Of a DNA stretch of 6,645 nt, positions 1 through 6,007 are shown piece by piece; position 1 is the first letter of the stretch; each line of letters opens with the position of its first letter. Both the position numbers and the translations under genes were made by a program. The DNA lies in contig CAIYGJ010000157.1 of the NCBI GenBank assembly GCA_903925705.1, positions 1 through 6,645 of the forward strand, given 5' to 3'. The DNA comes from an uncultured Actinomycetes bacterium (GTDB lineage Bacteria > Actinomycetota > Actinomycetes > S36-B12 > UBA5976). The notes under the pieces are model-generated. The model worked only from the letters and a program-made list of their open reading frames with translations. It did no database searches and was not told the origin of the DNA.

Positions 1-209
1 GGAATGAAAAAGAAAACACACATGAATACGAGCCACAAAAATCCCTGGGCTCCGTTTGACGCCATTTGACCAATGGTGTCTACGCCAACAATTGTGCAAA
101 TTAGGAAGAAGAAGATATCAAAACGTCCAAAGTGTTTGCGGAGTTTCTTCTTTTCTTCCAAAGTTGCCGCAGTAGTTAGATCAGCAACTTCAATTCCTTG
201 AACTGACAT
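1..209 (-). CDS. APC-superfamily amino acid/amine permease, N-terminal fragment
   Basis: The minus-strand frame from the ATG at 209 stays open to the window edge (69 full codons plus CC of a Pro codon), so only the N-terminus is visible. It begins MSVQGIEVADL, has a charged cytoplasmic stretch (EEKKKLRKHFGR, about residues 18-29), then a first hydrophobic helix (about 31-48, FDIFFFLICTIVGVDTIG) and the start of a second (about 55-70). A basic lead followed by DIFFFLICTIVGVDTIG and a Gly/Ala-rich link resembles the TM1-TM2 region of APC amino acid permeases, including GABA/glutamate and amino acid antiporter types. A GGGAG Shine-Dalgarno lies 5 nt before the ATG and fixes the start. It is transcribed away from the copper amine oxidase gene, suggesting it imports an amine or amino acid related to that enzyme's substrate; this is inference. 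Substrate and transport mode cannot be read from this fragment. Confidence 0.72.
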   Translation of the reverse strand, partial: MSVQGIEVADLTTAATLEEKKKLRKHFGRFDIFFFLICTIVGVDTIGQMASNGAQGFLWLVFMCVFFFI

Positions 210-214
210 GTCAT

Positions 215-219
215 CTCCC
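215..219 (-). promoter_or_regulatory. Ribosome binding site of the permease
   Basis: Read on the minus strand, GGGAG is followed by ATGAC and then the ATG at 209, a spacing of 5 nt. The out-of-frame ATG inside this spacer (at 214) lies too close to the Shine-Dalgarno and is not in the permease frame. Confidence 0.7.
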
Positions 220-240
220 GAAAGTTAACTTTCTAGTTGA

Positions 241-256
241 TGTCACACTAGTGACA
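241..256. promoter_or_regulatory. Dyad TGTCAC-ACTA-GTGACA, candidate operator
   Basis: A perfect 6-bp inverted repeat with a 4-bp spacer lies between the divergent permease and copper amine oxidase genes. Read as TGTCA-N6-TGACA it has the 16-bp span of a CRP/FNR-superfamily site, although the half-site differs from the TGTGA of classical CRP sites. Its GTGACA arms also match 5 of 6 bases of the -35 consensus on each strand, but I found no convincing -10 box at the right distance on either side. It is 31 bp upstream of the permease start and 82 bp upstream of the oxidase start, well placed to control both. The regulator is unknown. Confidence 0.45.
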
Positions 257-263
257 CATAGAC

Positions 264-276
264 TCCATGTCATGGA
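264..276. promoter_or_regulatory. Dyad TCCATG-T-CATGGA, candidate second operator
   Basis: A perfect 6-bp inverted repeat around a single central T lies 7 bp from the first dyad in the same divergent intergenic region. Centre-to-centre distance is about 21.5 bp, close to two helical turns, so both could be bound on the same DNA face. It contains no start codon used by either neighbour. A chance palindrome cannot be excluded. Confidence 0.35.
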
Positions 277-326
277 AATTCACACCTAAATTTCCTGAAG
301 TCCACCCATAAAAAGGCGAATTTAAA

Positions 327-332
327 TAGAAT
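327..332 (+). promoter_or_regulatory. -10 box TAGAAT of the copper amine oxidase gene, probably leaderless
   Basis: TAGAAT fits the TANNNT actinobacterial -10 motif and ends 6 nt before the ATG at 339, so transcription would begin at or next to the A of the start codon. No usable Shine-Dalgarno exists: an AGGA directly abuts the ATG with zero spacing. No clear -35 is seen. Two other genes in the window share the same TANNNT-N6-ATG geometry. Confidence 0.55.
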
Positions 333-338
333 TTAGGA

Positions 339-2282
339 ATGACTTCTGCGATTTCATACGCGCATCCACTCGATCCGTTATCGCCAGAGGAATTATCAGC
401 GGTCATTGCACACGCTCGCGCCGCCTGGGATTTAACTGACCGTCACTTGGTAGCGATGTGTCAGCTGAACGAACCCGACAAATCAGACGTATTGTCCTGG
501 AAAAGTGGCGATGAACTAGTCCGCACTGCTCGCATTGCGATTCTGGATAGGGCAACCGCCGAAGTGTATGAAGGCGTAATAACTACAACCGGCGAAGTGC
601 GTCGCTGGGAACTTATTGAGGGCGCAAAGGCACCGGTCCTAAGTACTGAATCTGAAGCCGCAATGGCAATGGCAAAAGCTGACTCGAGAATTCGTGAAGG
701 GTTACTTCGTCGCGGTGTAGTGGACCCCGATGCACAGGTACACATCGAAACTTGGCCAATCGGTGCCCAGATTCCCAAGTACCTCGACGATGGTCGCCGT
801 TTAGTTTGGACTCCGATGTGGTTCAAGCCCACGCCTGACGCCAACATGTATGCACATCCAATAAATGGGCTGTATGCGATCATCGATTTACAAACACTTG
901 AAGTTGTAGACATTGAAGATGGCGAAGTTACACCAACCCCAATGGCGCCTGGTGACTTTCGGCTTTCCCAAACTGGCGGTCAAGTCAAACTTAAAGATTT
1001 GCAGATAGTTCAAAAGGATGGGGCATCCTGCTCAATCGAAGGCTGGAAAGTTAACTGGGAGCGATGGAATTTTCGAGTTGGCTGGGATCAACGCGAAGGC
1101 TTAGTAATTCATGATGTGCGATTTAATGACAACGGCGTCGAACGTCGAATTGGCTATCGCCTTTCGATTGCAGAACTTGTAATTCCTTACGGTGACCCTA
1201 GTCAAGGTACGTATCGAAAGAACGCATTTGATACTGGTGAATACGGATTGGGCAACTACACCAACTCCCTCACTCTGGGCTGTGACTGCCTTGGCGAAAT
1301 TATTTATCTTGACGTCGCTCACTTGACTCCCGAGGGAAACGTAAAAGAAATCAAGAACGCAATCTGCATGCACGAAGAAGATTTTGGGATTCTCTGGAAA
1401 CATGTCGACGTCGACGGTCACGTTGAAGTTCGTCGCGGTCGTCGCTTTGTCGTTTCTTCAATTGTCACAATCAATAATTATGAATACGGCTATTACTGGT
1501 ACTTGTACCAAGATGGCAGTGTTGAATTTGAAGCAAAGCTAACTGGAATTTTACTTACGCTTTCAGATGCACCTGGAGTTCCACATCCTTCAGCCACCCA
1601 ACTTGAAGAAGGGTTGTGGGCGCCGTATCACCAACACACATTTTGCGCGCGTCTTGATCTTGATATCGACGGCGACACAAACTCCGTAATTGAAGTTGAT
1701 TCCGTTGCAACGCCGCCGGGTCCGGAGAATCCACATGGCAGCGCCTACACAACCACCCAGAACGTAATTAAGTCTGAAAGCACCGCGGCTCGCCTACTTG
1801 ATCTTGGCAAGTCTCGCTACTGGAAGATCATAAATCCAAATAAGAAGAATCATGTTGGCCAACCAGTCGGATTTAAAATTCTTGGAAACGTAAATTGTTT
1901 ACCGTTTGCAGATCCTGAATCCGTAATTGGTAAGCGTGCTGGATTTATGTACAAACATCTCTGGGTAACTCGAAATAGCAAAACGGAACGATACCCAGCT
2001 GGCGAATACCCATATCAACATGAAGGTGGCGACGGTTTGCCACGTTGGTCAAAAGCTGATCGATCACTTGAAAATCAAGATGTAGTGATGTGGTACGTGT
2101 TTGGTTTAAATCACATTCCAAGACTTGAAGACTGGCCAGTTATGCCAGTTGAGCGTTTGGGATTCATGCTGAAGCCAGTTGGATTCTTTAAGCGAAGTCC
2201 GGCAATGGATGTTGCGCCTTCAATTGCAACCTGCTTGCGATGCAACGGTGATTCAAGTCAACCATGCACTTGTAACCCTTAA
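339..2282 (+). CDS. Copper-containing primary-amine oxidase (topaquinone enzyme)
   Basis: This complete 647-residue enzyme should oxidatively deaminate primary amines to aldehydes, releasing ammonia and H2O2. The topaquinone precursor is Y381 in the motif T377-I-N-N-Y-E-Y383. The catalytic base is D298 in NAFDTGEYG. The copper ligands are H431 and H433 (YHQHTF) and H592 (GLNHIPR). C317 and C343 match the conserved disulfide pair of the family. Residue numbers nearly coincide with those I recall for the Arthrobacter globiformis enzyme, so no large insertion or deletion is present. Small N2/N3-type domains occupy about residues 10-200 and the beta-sandwich catalytic domain about 225-620. NAFDTGEYGLGN is closer, from memory, to histamine/tyramine oxidase types than to phenylethylamine oxidase, but the substrate is not assigned. 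There is no signal peptide, so it is probably cytosolic. The last 16 residues form an unusual Cys-rich tail (CLRC, CTC). It faces a permease gene divergently and abuts rpiB convergently. Confidence 0.95.
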   Translation: MTSAISYAHPLDPLSPEELSAVIAHARAAWDLTDRHLVAMCQLNEPDKSDVLSWKSGDELVRTARIAILDRATAEVYEGVITTTGEVRRWELIEGAKAPVLSTESEAAMAMAKADSRIREGLLRRGVVDPDAQVHIETWPIGAQIPKYLDDGRRLVWTPMWFKPTPDANMYAHPINGLYAIIDLQTLEVVDIEDGEVTPTPMAPGDFRLSQTGGQVKLKDLQIVQKDGASCSIEGWKVNWERWNFRVGWDQREGLVIHDVRFNDNGVERRIGYRLSIAELVIPYGDPSQGTYRKNAFDTGEYGLGNYTNSLTLGCDCLGEIIYLDVAHLTPEGNVKEIKNAICMHEEDFGILWKHVDVDGHVEVRRGRRFVVSSIVTINNYEYGYYWYLYQDGSVEFEAKLTGILLTLSDAPGVPHPSATQLEEGLWAPYHQHTFCARLDLDIDGDTNSVIEVDSVATPPGPENPHGSAYTTTQNVIKSESTAARLLDLGKSRYWKIINPNKKNHVGQPVGFKILGNVNCLPFADPESVIGKRAGFMYKHLWVTRNSKTERYPAGEYPYQHEGGDGLPRWSKADRSLENQDVVMWYVFGLNHIPRLEDWPVMPVERLGFMLKPVGFFKRSPAMDVAPSIATCLRCNGDSSQPCTCNP

Positions 2283-2729
2283 TTAGCGGTTTTCGTAGTC
2301 TGCAATCTGACCAATACGCCGAACATGGCGTTCAGCATCGCTGAATGGGGTTTCTAGAAATGCATCGATAATTTCAAAAGCTTCAGCCTGAGTGTGCTGC
2401 CGTGCACCAATTCCAATTACATTTGCGTTGTTGTGTTCTTTAGCGAGCTGGGCGGTAGCGATACTCCACGCAAGTGCGGCTCGAACCCCAACAACTTTGT
2501 TTGCTGCGATTTGTTCACCGTTGCCTGACCCACCGAATACAACACCTAGTGAGCCGGGTTCAGCTGCAACTGCTTCAGCCGCCGAGATGCAAAAGGATGG
2601 GTAGTCATCTTCTGCGTCATACTCATAGGCGCCATGATCCACTACTTCATAGCCTTTGGATTTCAAATGAGAAGTTAACTCATCTTTGAATTCCAGTCCA
2701 GCATGATCGGTTGCTAAGTGAACGCGCAT
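2283..2729 (-). CDS. rpiB: Ribose-5-phosphate isomerase B
   Basis: A 148-residue LacAB/RpiB-family protein interconverts ribose 5-phosphate and ribulose 5-phosphate in the non-oxidative pentose phosphate pathway, in the cytosol. It opens MRVHLATDHAG, with D8-H9 in the sugar-phosphate site. The phosphate-binding/catalytic loop is GGSGNGEQIAANK (about residues 66-78). The E. coli-type enzyme uses a Cys as base; this protein has the actinobacterial arrangement with Glu (E72), as described for the Mycobacterium tuberculosis enzyme. H99-N100 in KEHNNANVIGIGAR are the ring-opening/substrate residues. I chose the ATG at 2729 because it gives the conserved N-terminus and has GAGG 8 nt upstream. An upstream TTG in frame at 2756 would add nine non-conserved residues. 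It begins 33 bp after the stop of the DsbA-like gene on the same strand, so co-transcription is likely. Its stop abuts that of the amine oxidase gene. Confidence 0.93.
   Translation of the reverse strand: MRVHLATDHAGLEFKDELTSHLKSKGYEVVDHGAYEYDAEDDYPSFCISAAEAVAAEPGSLGVVFGGSGNGEQIAANKVVGVRAALAWSIATAQLAKEHNNANVIGIGARQHTQAEAFEIIDAFLETPFSDAERHVRRIGQIADYENR
2316..2345. other. Tandem small hairpins inside the 3' end of rpiB
   Basis: Two adjoining inverted repeats lie just past the convergent stop codons: ACGCC-GAACAT-GGCGT (2316-2331) and TTCAGC-ATC-GCTGAA (2331-2345). They share the base at 2331. Neither is followed by a T-run on either strand, so they are not typical intrinsic terminators. They lie where transcription from the amine oxidase gene would run on into the antisense of rpiB. 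They are also plain coding sequence (SDAERHVRRIG region), so the pairing may be accidental. Confidence 0.25.
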
Positions 2730-2737
2730 GATTTTTA

Positions 2738-2741
2738 CCTC
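2738..2741 (-). promoter_or_regulatory. Ribosome binding site of rpiB
   Basis: GAGG on the minus strand lies 8 nt before the ATG at 2729. This decides the start against the upstream in-frame TTG at 2756, which has no Shine-Dalgarno and would begin only 6 nt after the preceding stop codon. Confidence 0.65.
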
Positions 2742-2762
2742 GTAATTCGTATTCAAGAAAAC

Positions 2763-3377
2763 TTAATCGAAAATTGGATCGCTTGTGCGGGTTCGCTTCA
2801 ATTCAAAGAACCCTTCAGTTCCTGCGACTAACACAACACCATCCCAAAGTTTTCCGGCGGCTTCGCCACGTGGGATCGGAGAGACAACTGGACCAAAGAA
2901 TGCGGTTTTGCCAACATGAATAACTGGAGTTCCAACATCCATACCAACTGGATCCATGCCTTCGTGATGACTCTTCTTAAGCGCCTCATCCTGGTCGGTC
3001 AGTGTTGCAGCTTCGATCAAGTTTGCTTCCAGTCCACATTCGGCAAGTGCTTCGGCAATTACCGGCAGGTAATCGTCTCCTCTACCTTGATCGTGGATTC
3101 GAGTTCCTAGTGCTGTGTAAAGCGGCTCGATTACTTTGGCGCCATACTTTTGTTCTGCCGCAATCACGACTCGAACTGGACCCCAAGCGCGCTTCATCAA
3201 GTCAACGTATTTTTCAGGCAACTCTCTGCCTTCGTTCAGGACAGCAAGCGACATGACATGCCAATTCGTTTTGACTGGGCGCACCTGCTCGACTTCAAGC
3301 ATCCAGCGGGAGGAAATCCAAGCCCAAGGGCAAATTGGATCGAACCAAAAATCAGCTGTCTCTAGGGATTCATTCAT
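2763..3377 (-). CDS. DsbA-family thiol protein, Rv2466c-like (mycothiol-dependent reductase type)
   Basis: This 204-residue cytosolic thioredoxin-fold protein with a helical insert closely resembles M. tuberculosis Rv2466c, the mycothiol-dependent nitroreductase/oxidoreductase. Shared blocks include ADFWFDPICPWAW (residues 8-20), SRWMLEVEQVR, HVMSLAVLNE, AWGPVRVVIAAEQKYGAKV, the cis-Pro loop VGTPVIHV (P151), AFFGPV, IPRGEAAGKLWD and the C-terminal FFELKRTRT. The active site is C16-P-W-A19, so the nucleophilic Cys is kept but the resolving Cys of the CPWC form is replaced by Ala; the codons TGC CCT TGG GCT are clear. A monothiol mechanism using mycothiol as resolving thiol is the likely consequence (inference). 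No signal peptide is seen. The ATG at 3377 is probably used on a leaderless transcript. rpiB follows by 33 bp and pepN diverges, an arrangement I recall from other actinobacteria. Confidence 0.9.
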   Translation of the reverse strand: MNESLETADFWFDPICPWAWISSRWMLEVEQVRPVKTNWHVMSLAVLNEGRELPEKYVDLMKRAWGPVRVVIAAEQKYGAKVIEPLYTALGTRIHDQGRGDDYLPVIAEALAECGLEANLIEAATLTDQDEALKKSHHEGMDPVGMDVGTPVIHVGKTAFFGPVVSPIPRGEAAGKLWDGVVLVAGTEGFFELKRTRTSDPIFD

Positions 3378-3383
3378 GTCTTC

Positions 3384-3389
3384 AGATTA
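3384..3389 (-). promoter_or_regulatory. -10 box TAATCT of the DsbA-like gene, probably leaderless
   Basis: On the minus strand TAATCT (TANNNT) is followed by GAAGAC and then the ATG at 3377, a spacing of exactly 6 nt. Initiation would then fall at the start codon. The only Shine-Dalgarno-like run, GAAG, ends 2 nt before the ATG, too close to be useful. It would drive the DsbA-like gene and rpiB. Confidence 0.55.
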
Positions 3390-3417
3390 GACCCAAGTCT
3401 GCAGTTTTATAGGAGTG

Positions 3418-3438
3418 GTGTCAGGATGGAGGTTCTAA
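3418..3438 (+). other. Six-codon upstream ORF (V-S-G-W-R-F-stop) before pepN
   Basis: GTG TCA GGA TGG AGG TTC TAA starts at the duplicated GTGTCAGG block and ends 23 bp before the real pepN GTG. An AGGAG lies 2 nt upstream of its GTG, closer than usual, so efficient initiation is doubtful. The ATG at 3426, the first codon of the longest pepN frame, overlaps it and lies 10 nt from the same AGGAG. It may be a leader peptide or may be untranslated. Confidence 0.25.
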
Positions 3439-3451
3439 GTGAATTATCTAT

Positions 3452-3456
3452 AGGAG
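3452..3456 (+). promoter_or_regulatory. Ribosome binding site deciding the pepN start
   Basis: AGGAG lies 5 nt before the GTG at 3462. It supports that codon over the in-frame ATG at 3426, which would add 12 residues (MEVLSELSIGVP) not expected in the family, whose N-terminus usually reads like PGTNLTR; here the sequence from the GTG reads SGTNITR. Confidence 0.75.
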
Positions 3457-3461
3457 TACCT

Positions 3462-6002
3462 GTGTCAGGCACTAACATCACACGCCAAGAATCTTACGAA
3501 CGTTCAGCCGTTGTAACAGCAAATTCCTACGAAATCGAATTGGACTTAAGTACCCGAGAGGCAACTTTCCCTAGCAAGACCACAGTCCGCTTTGCCGCAC
3601 GTGAAGGTAATTCAACTTGGATCGACTTCATTGCTCCAGTTGTGCATTCAATTGAATTCAACGGTGAGTCAATCTCCCCAAGTGAACATGACGGATTCCG
3701 GATTCCGTTGCACAATCTAAAGTCGACCAACGTTTTAACTGTTGTCGCCGATGCTGCCTACATGAATACCGGTGAAGGTTTACACAGATTTATTGACCCA
3801 GTTGATGATGAGGTCTACCTATACACACAGTTTGAAATTGCAGATGCCCGACGGGTATTCCCTTGCTTTGATCAACCAAATCTGAAGGCAACTTATCAAT
3901 TCACAGTTCATGCTCCAGACCATTGGCAGGTAGTTAGTAACGCTGCTACTCCATCACCGAAACCAAAATCTGAAGGCGTGGCAACTTGGGAGTTTGGCAT
4001 TACTCACGTCATGTCTCCATACATCACAGCAATCGTTGCCGGCCCGTATCACGAAGTCCGCGATGTTTATTCGGGAAAGTTTGGCAGCTACCCCATGGGT
4101 CTGTTCTGCCGTAAATCACTTGCCGAATATCTTGATCCGGAAGATCTGTTCACAGTGACGAAGCAAGGTTTTGAATATTTCGAAAATGCTTTTGATTTCG
4201 GTTATCCGTTTGGCAAATACGATCAACTTTTCGTTCCCGAGTTCAACGCTGGTGCTATGGAAAATGCTGGCTGCGTTACTCACCATGAGGATTACGTTTT
4301 CCGTTCCAAAGTAACTCGAGCTGCCTACGAACAGCGCGCTAATACTGTGCTGCATGAAATGGCACATATGTGGTTTGGCGACTTAGTAACTATGAATTGG
4401 TGGGACGACCTTTGGCTTAACGAAAGTTTCGCTGAATGGGCAGCTCATCAAGCCTCAACATCAGCAACGCAATACACCGAAGCTTGGACCAGCTTTGTAA
4501 ACCAGCGCAAAGCTTGGGGTTATCGCCAAGATCAACTTCCAACTACTCACCCAATCTTTGCTGACATGGTTGATTTGGATGCAGTTGAAGTTAACTTTGA
4601 TGGCATTACATATGCCAAGGGCGCCTCTGCACTTCGCCAATTAGTTGCTTGGGTCGGCGAGGATGCTTTCTTTGCCGGTATTCGTGAGTATTTCAAGAAG
4701 CACGCTTGGGGAAATACTGAATTAAAGGATTTATTGGTTGAGCTTGAAACAGCAAGTGGCCGAAACCTCAAAGACTGGACGCAGCGCTGGCTCCAGACCG
4801 CAGGCGTGAACACCTTGCGTCCAGAAATAGTTATAGAAAACGGGACCTACAAGTCCGTCGCAGTCATTCAGGAACCACCAGTTGCGCCGGAAGGCGTGGA
4901 TCAAACGCTTCGTCCACACCGAATTGGCATTGGACTCTATGCGCGCGATGGCAAGAACATCAATCGCATTGATCGAATTGAAATCGATATAGATGGTCCC
5001 CGCACCGATGTGCCACAACTTGCCGGAAAGCCAGTAGCGGACTTGCTGCTGCTAAACGACGGTGACTACACATTCGCAAAGATTAGGTTGGATGAGCAAT
5101 CAGCAAAAACAGCAGCCGAAGGACTTTGGGACATTCCCGACAGTGTCTCCCGCGCACTAATTTGGGGCGCTGCGTGGGATATGACTCGTGATGGCGAAAT
5201 GCCAACTGGCGATTACCTCGCCATGGTTAATAAGACAGATTTGCTTGCAATGGAAATCGGTGTAGTTCAACAAATTCTGCTTCAGGCTCGATCTGCAATT
5301 GAGCAATTCGGAAATCCAACTAAGCGTGCCGCAAATCGCGATCAACTTGTTGCAACTCTTAACTCTGCGCTGGCAAATACTGAACCGGGTAGCGATCACC
5401 AACTGGCATTTGTACGTAACATTTCTGCGCTCGCTCGCACAGATGCGCACATTGCACTAGTTAAAAGTTGGCTCGATGGTTCGGCAACGCCAAGCGGTCT
5501 TGTAGTTGATACCGACCTTCGTTGGTCGTTTATTGCTCGACTAGTTGCACTTGGTGCAATTTCAGAAACTGCAATTGAAGAAGAATTAGTTCGTGACAAT
5601 ACGGCAGGTGGTCAACGTCAAGCCACTTCTGCTCGTTCGGGTATTCCAACTGCTAAAGCAAAGGCTGCTGCCTGGAGCGCAGCTGTGGAAAATGATGAAC
5701 TGGCTAATGCGCTACTCAATTCAACCGTAGGTGGCTTTGCACAACCAGATCAACGCGAACTGCTGATTCCATATGTTGACAAGTATTTCTCAGTCCTTGA
5801 AAGTATCTGGGAAACTCGGACTAATGAAACTGCCCAAACCATAACTATGGGATTGTTTCCATCATTGCTTGGATCACCAGAAATTCTTGCTAAAGCAGAT
5901 TCATTCATCGCTAGCAGTAAGGATGTCGGAGCAACCCGCCTCGTTAAAGAATTGCGAGATAACGTGGCACGTTCACTTCGTTGCCAAGCAGCTGATTTAT
6001 AG
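3462..6002 (+). CDS. pepN: Aminopeptidase N, M1 zinc metallopeptidase
   Basis: This 846-residue cytosolic enzyme removes N-terminal residues from peptides in protein turnover and peptide use. Counting from the GTG, the exopeptidase motif GAMEN is at residues 264-268, the zinc motif HEMAH at 298-302 (ligands H298 and H302, catalytic E299) with third ligand E321 in WLNESFAEW, and the transition-state Tyr at 384 in GITYAKGASALRQ. An N-terminal beta-domain (about 1-195) holds the TGEGLHRF and ARRVFPCFDQP blocks. The thermolysin-like domain spans about 200-430, and a helical ERAP1_C-like C-terminal domain runs from about 500 to the end. Length matches actinobacterial PepN (about 850). The GTG at 3462 is chosen over ATG 3426 on Shine-Dalgarno and family N-terminus. 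No signal peptide or frameshift is seen. No TANNNT promoter box is obvious upstream. The gene diverges from the DsbA-like gene and ends 5 bp before a strong hairpin terminator. Confidence 0.95.
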   Translation: MSGTNITRQESYERSAVVTANSYEIELDLSTREATFPSKTTVRFAAREGNSTWIDFIAPVVHSIEFNGESISPSEHDGFRIPLHNLKSTNVLTVVADAAYMNTGEGLHRFIDPVDDEVYLYTQFEIADARRVFPCFDQPNLKATYQFTVHAPDHWQVVSNAATPSPKPKSEGVATWEFGITHVMSPYITAIVAGPYHEVRDVYSGKFGSYPMGLFCRKSLAEYLDPEDLFTVTKQGFEYFENAFDFGYPFGKYDQLFVPEFNAGAMENAGCVTHHEDYVFRSKVTRAAYEQRANTVLHEMAHMWFGDLVTMNWWDDLWLNESFAEWAAHQASTSATQYTEAWTSFVNQRKAWGYRQDQLPTTHPIFADMVDLDAVEVNFDGITYAKGASALRQLVAWVGEDAFFAGIREYFKKHAWGNTELKDLLVELETASGRNLKDWTQRWLQTAGVNTLRPEIVIENGTYKSVAVIQEPPVAPEGVDQTLRPHRIGIGLYARDGKNINRIDRIEIDIDGPRTDVPQLAGKPVADLLLLNDGDYTFAKIRLDEQSAKTAAEGLWDIPDSVSRALIWGAAWDMTRDGEMPTGDYLAMVNKTDLLAMEIGVVQQILLQARSAIEQFGNPTKRAANRDQLVATLNSALANTEPGSDHQLAFVRNISALARTDAHIALVKSWLDGSATPSGLVVDTDLRWSFIARLVALGAISETAIEEELVRDNTAGGQRQATSARSGIPTAKAKAAAWSAAVENDELANALLNSTVGGFAQPDQRELLIPYVDKYFSVLESIWETRTNETAQTITMGLFPSLLGSPEILAKADSFIASSKDVGATRLVKELRDNVARSLRCQAADL

Positions 6003-6007
6003 ATTGC

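Larger units (their letters stand above)
3408..3469 (+). repeat. Near-duplicated translation-initiation segment upstream of pepN
   Basis: Two copies of TATAGGAGT...GTGTCAGG occur in tandem. Copy 1 (3408-3425) has a 1-nt G between the blocks; copy 2 (3449-3469) has ACCT. Both blocks, 9 and 8 bp, are identical. Copy 2 is the working pepN start, with AGGAG, 5 nt, then GTG. In copy 1 the GTG sits only 2 nt after AGGAG and opens a 6-codon frame that ends at TAA, in a different frame from pepN. It may be a relic of local duplication or a regulatory decoy. Confidence 0.6.

Noticed and set aside
461..913. 150-codon open frame on the minus strand inside the amine oxidase gene
   Set aside because: It lies antisense to a gene with all its catalytic residues intact, shows no recognisable domain and has no convincing start signal. 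It is a shadow frame.
1404..1415. GTCGACGTCGAC palindrome
   Set aside because: It encodes the VDVD stretch of the amine oxidase in frame and lies deep in the coding region; repeated GTC/GAC codons explain it.
2514..2534. Missing catalytic Cys in the RpiB active-site loop
   Set aside because: Glu at this position (GGSGNGEQIAANK) is the established actinobacterial form, so the gene is not defective.
2730..2756. TTG at 2756 as the rpiB start
   Set aside because: It has no Shine-Dalgarno and its nine extra residues precede the conserved MRVHLATDHAG. The ATG at 2729 has GAGG upstream.
3389..3400. AGAC-CCAA-GTCT inverted repeat between the DsbA-like gene and pepN
   Set aside because: The arms are only 4 bp, expected by chance in a stretch this size, and it overlaps the proposed -10 box by one base without further support.
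3426..3461. ATG at 3426 as the pepN start
   Set aside because: It would add 12 non-family residues and sits 10 nt from its AGGAG. The GTG at 3462 has AGGAG at 5 nt and gives the expected SGTNITR N-terminus.
3646..3657. ATTCAATTGAAT palindrome in pepN
   Set aside because: It is in-frame coding sequence (HSIEFNG) of AT-rich codons with no regulatory context.
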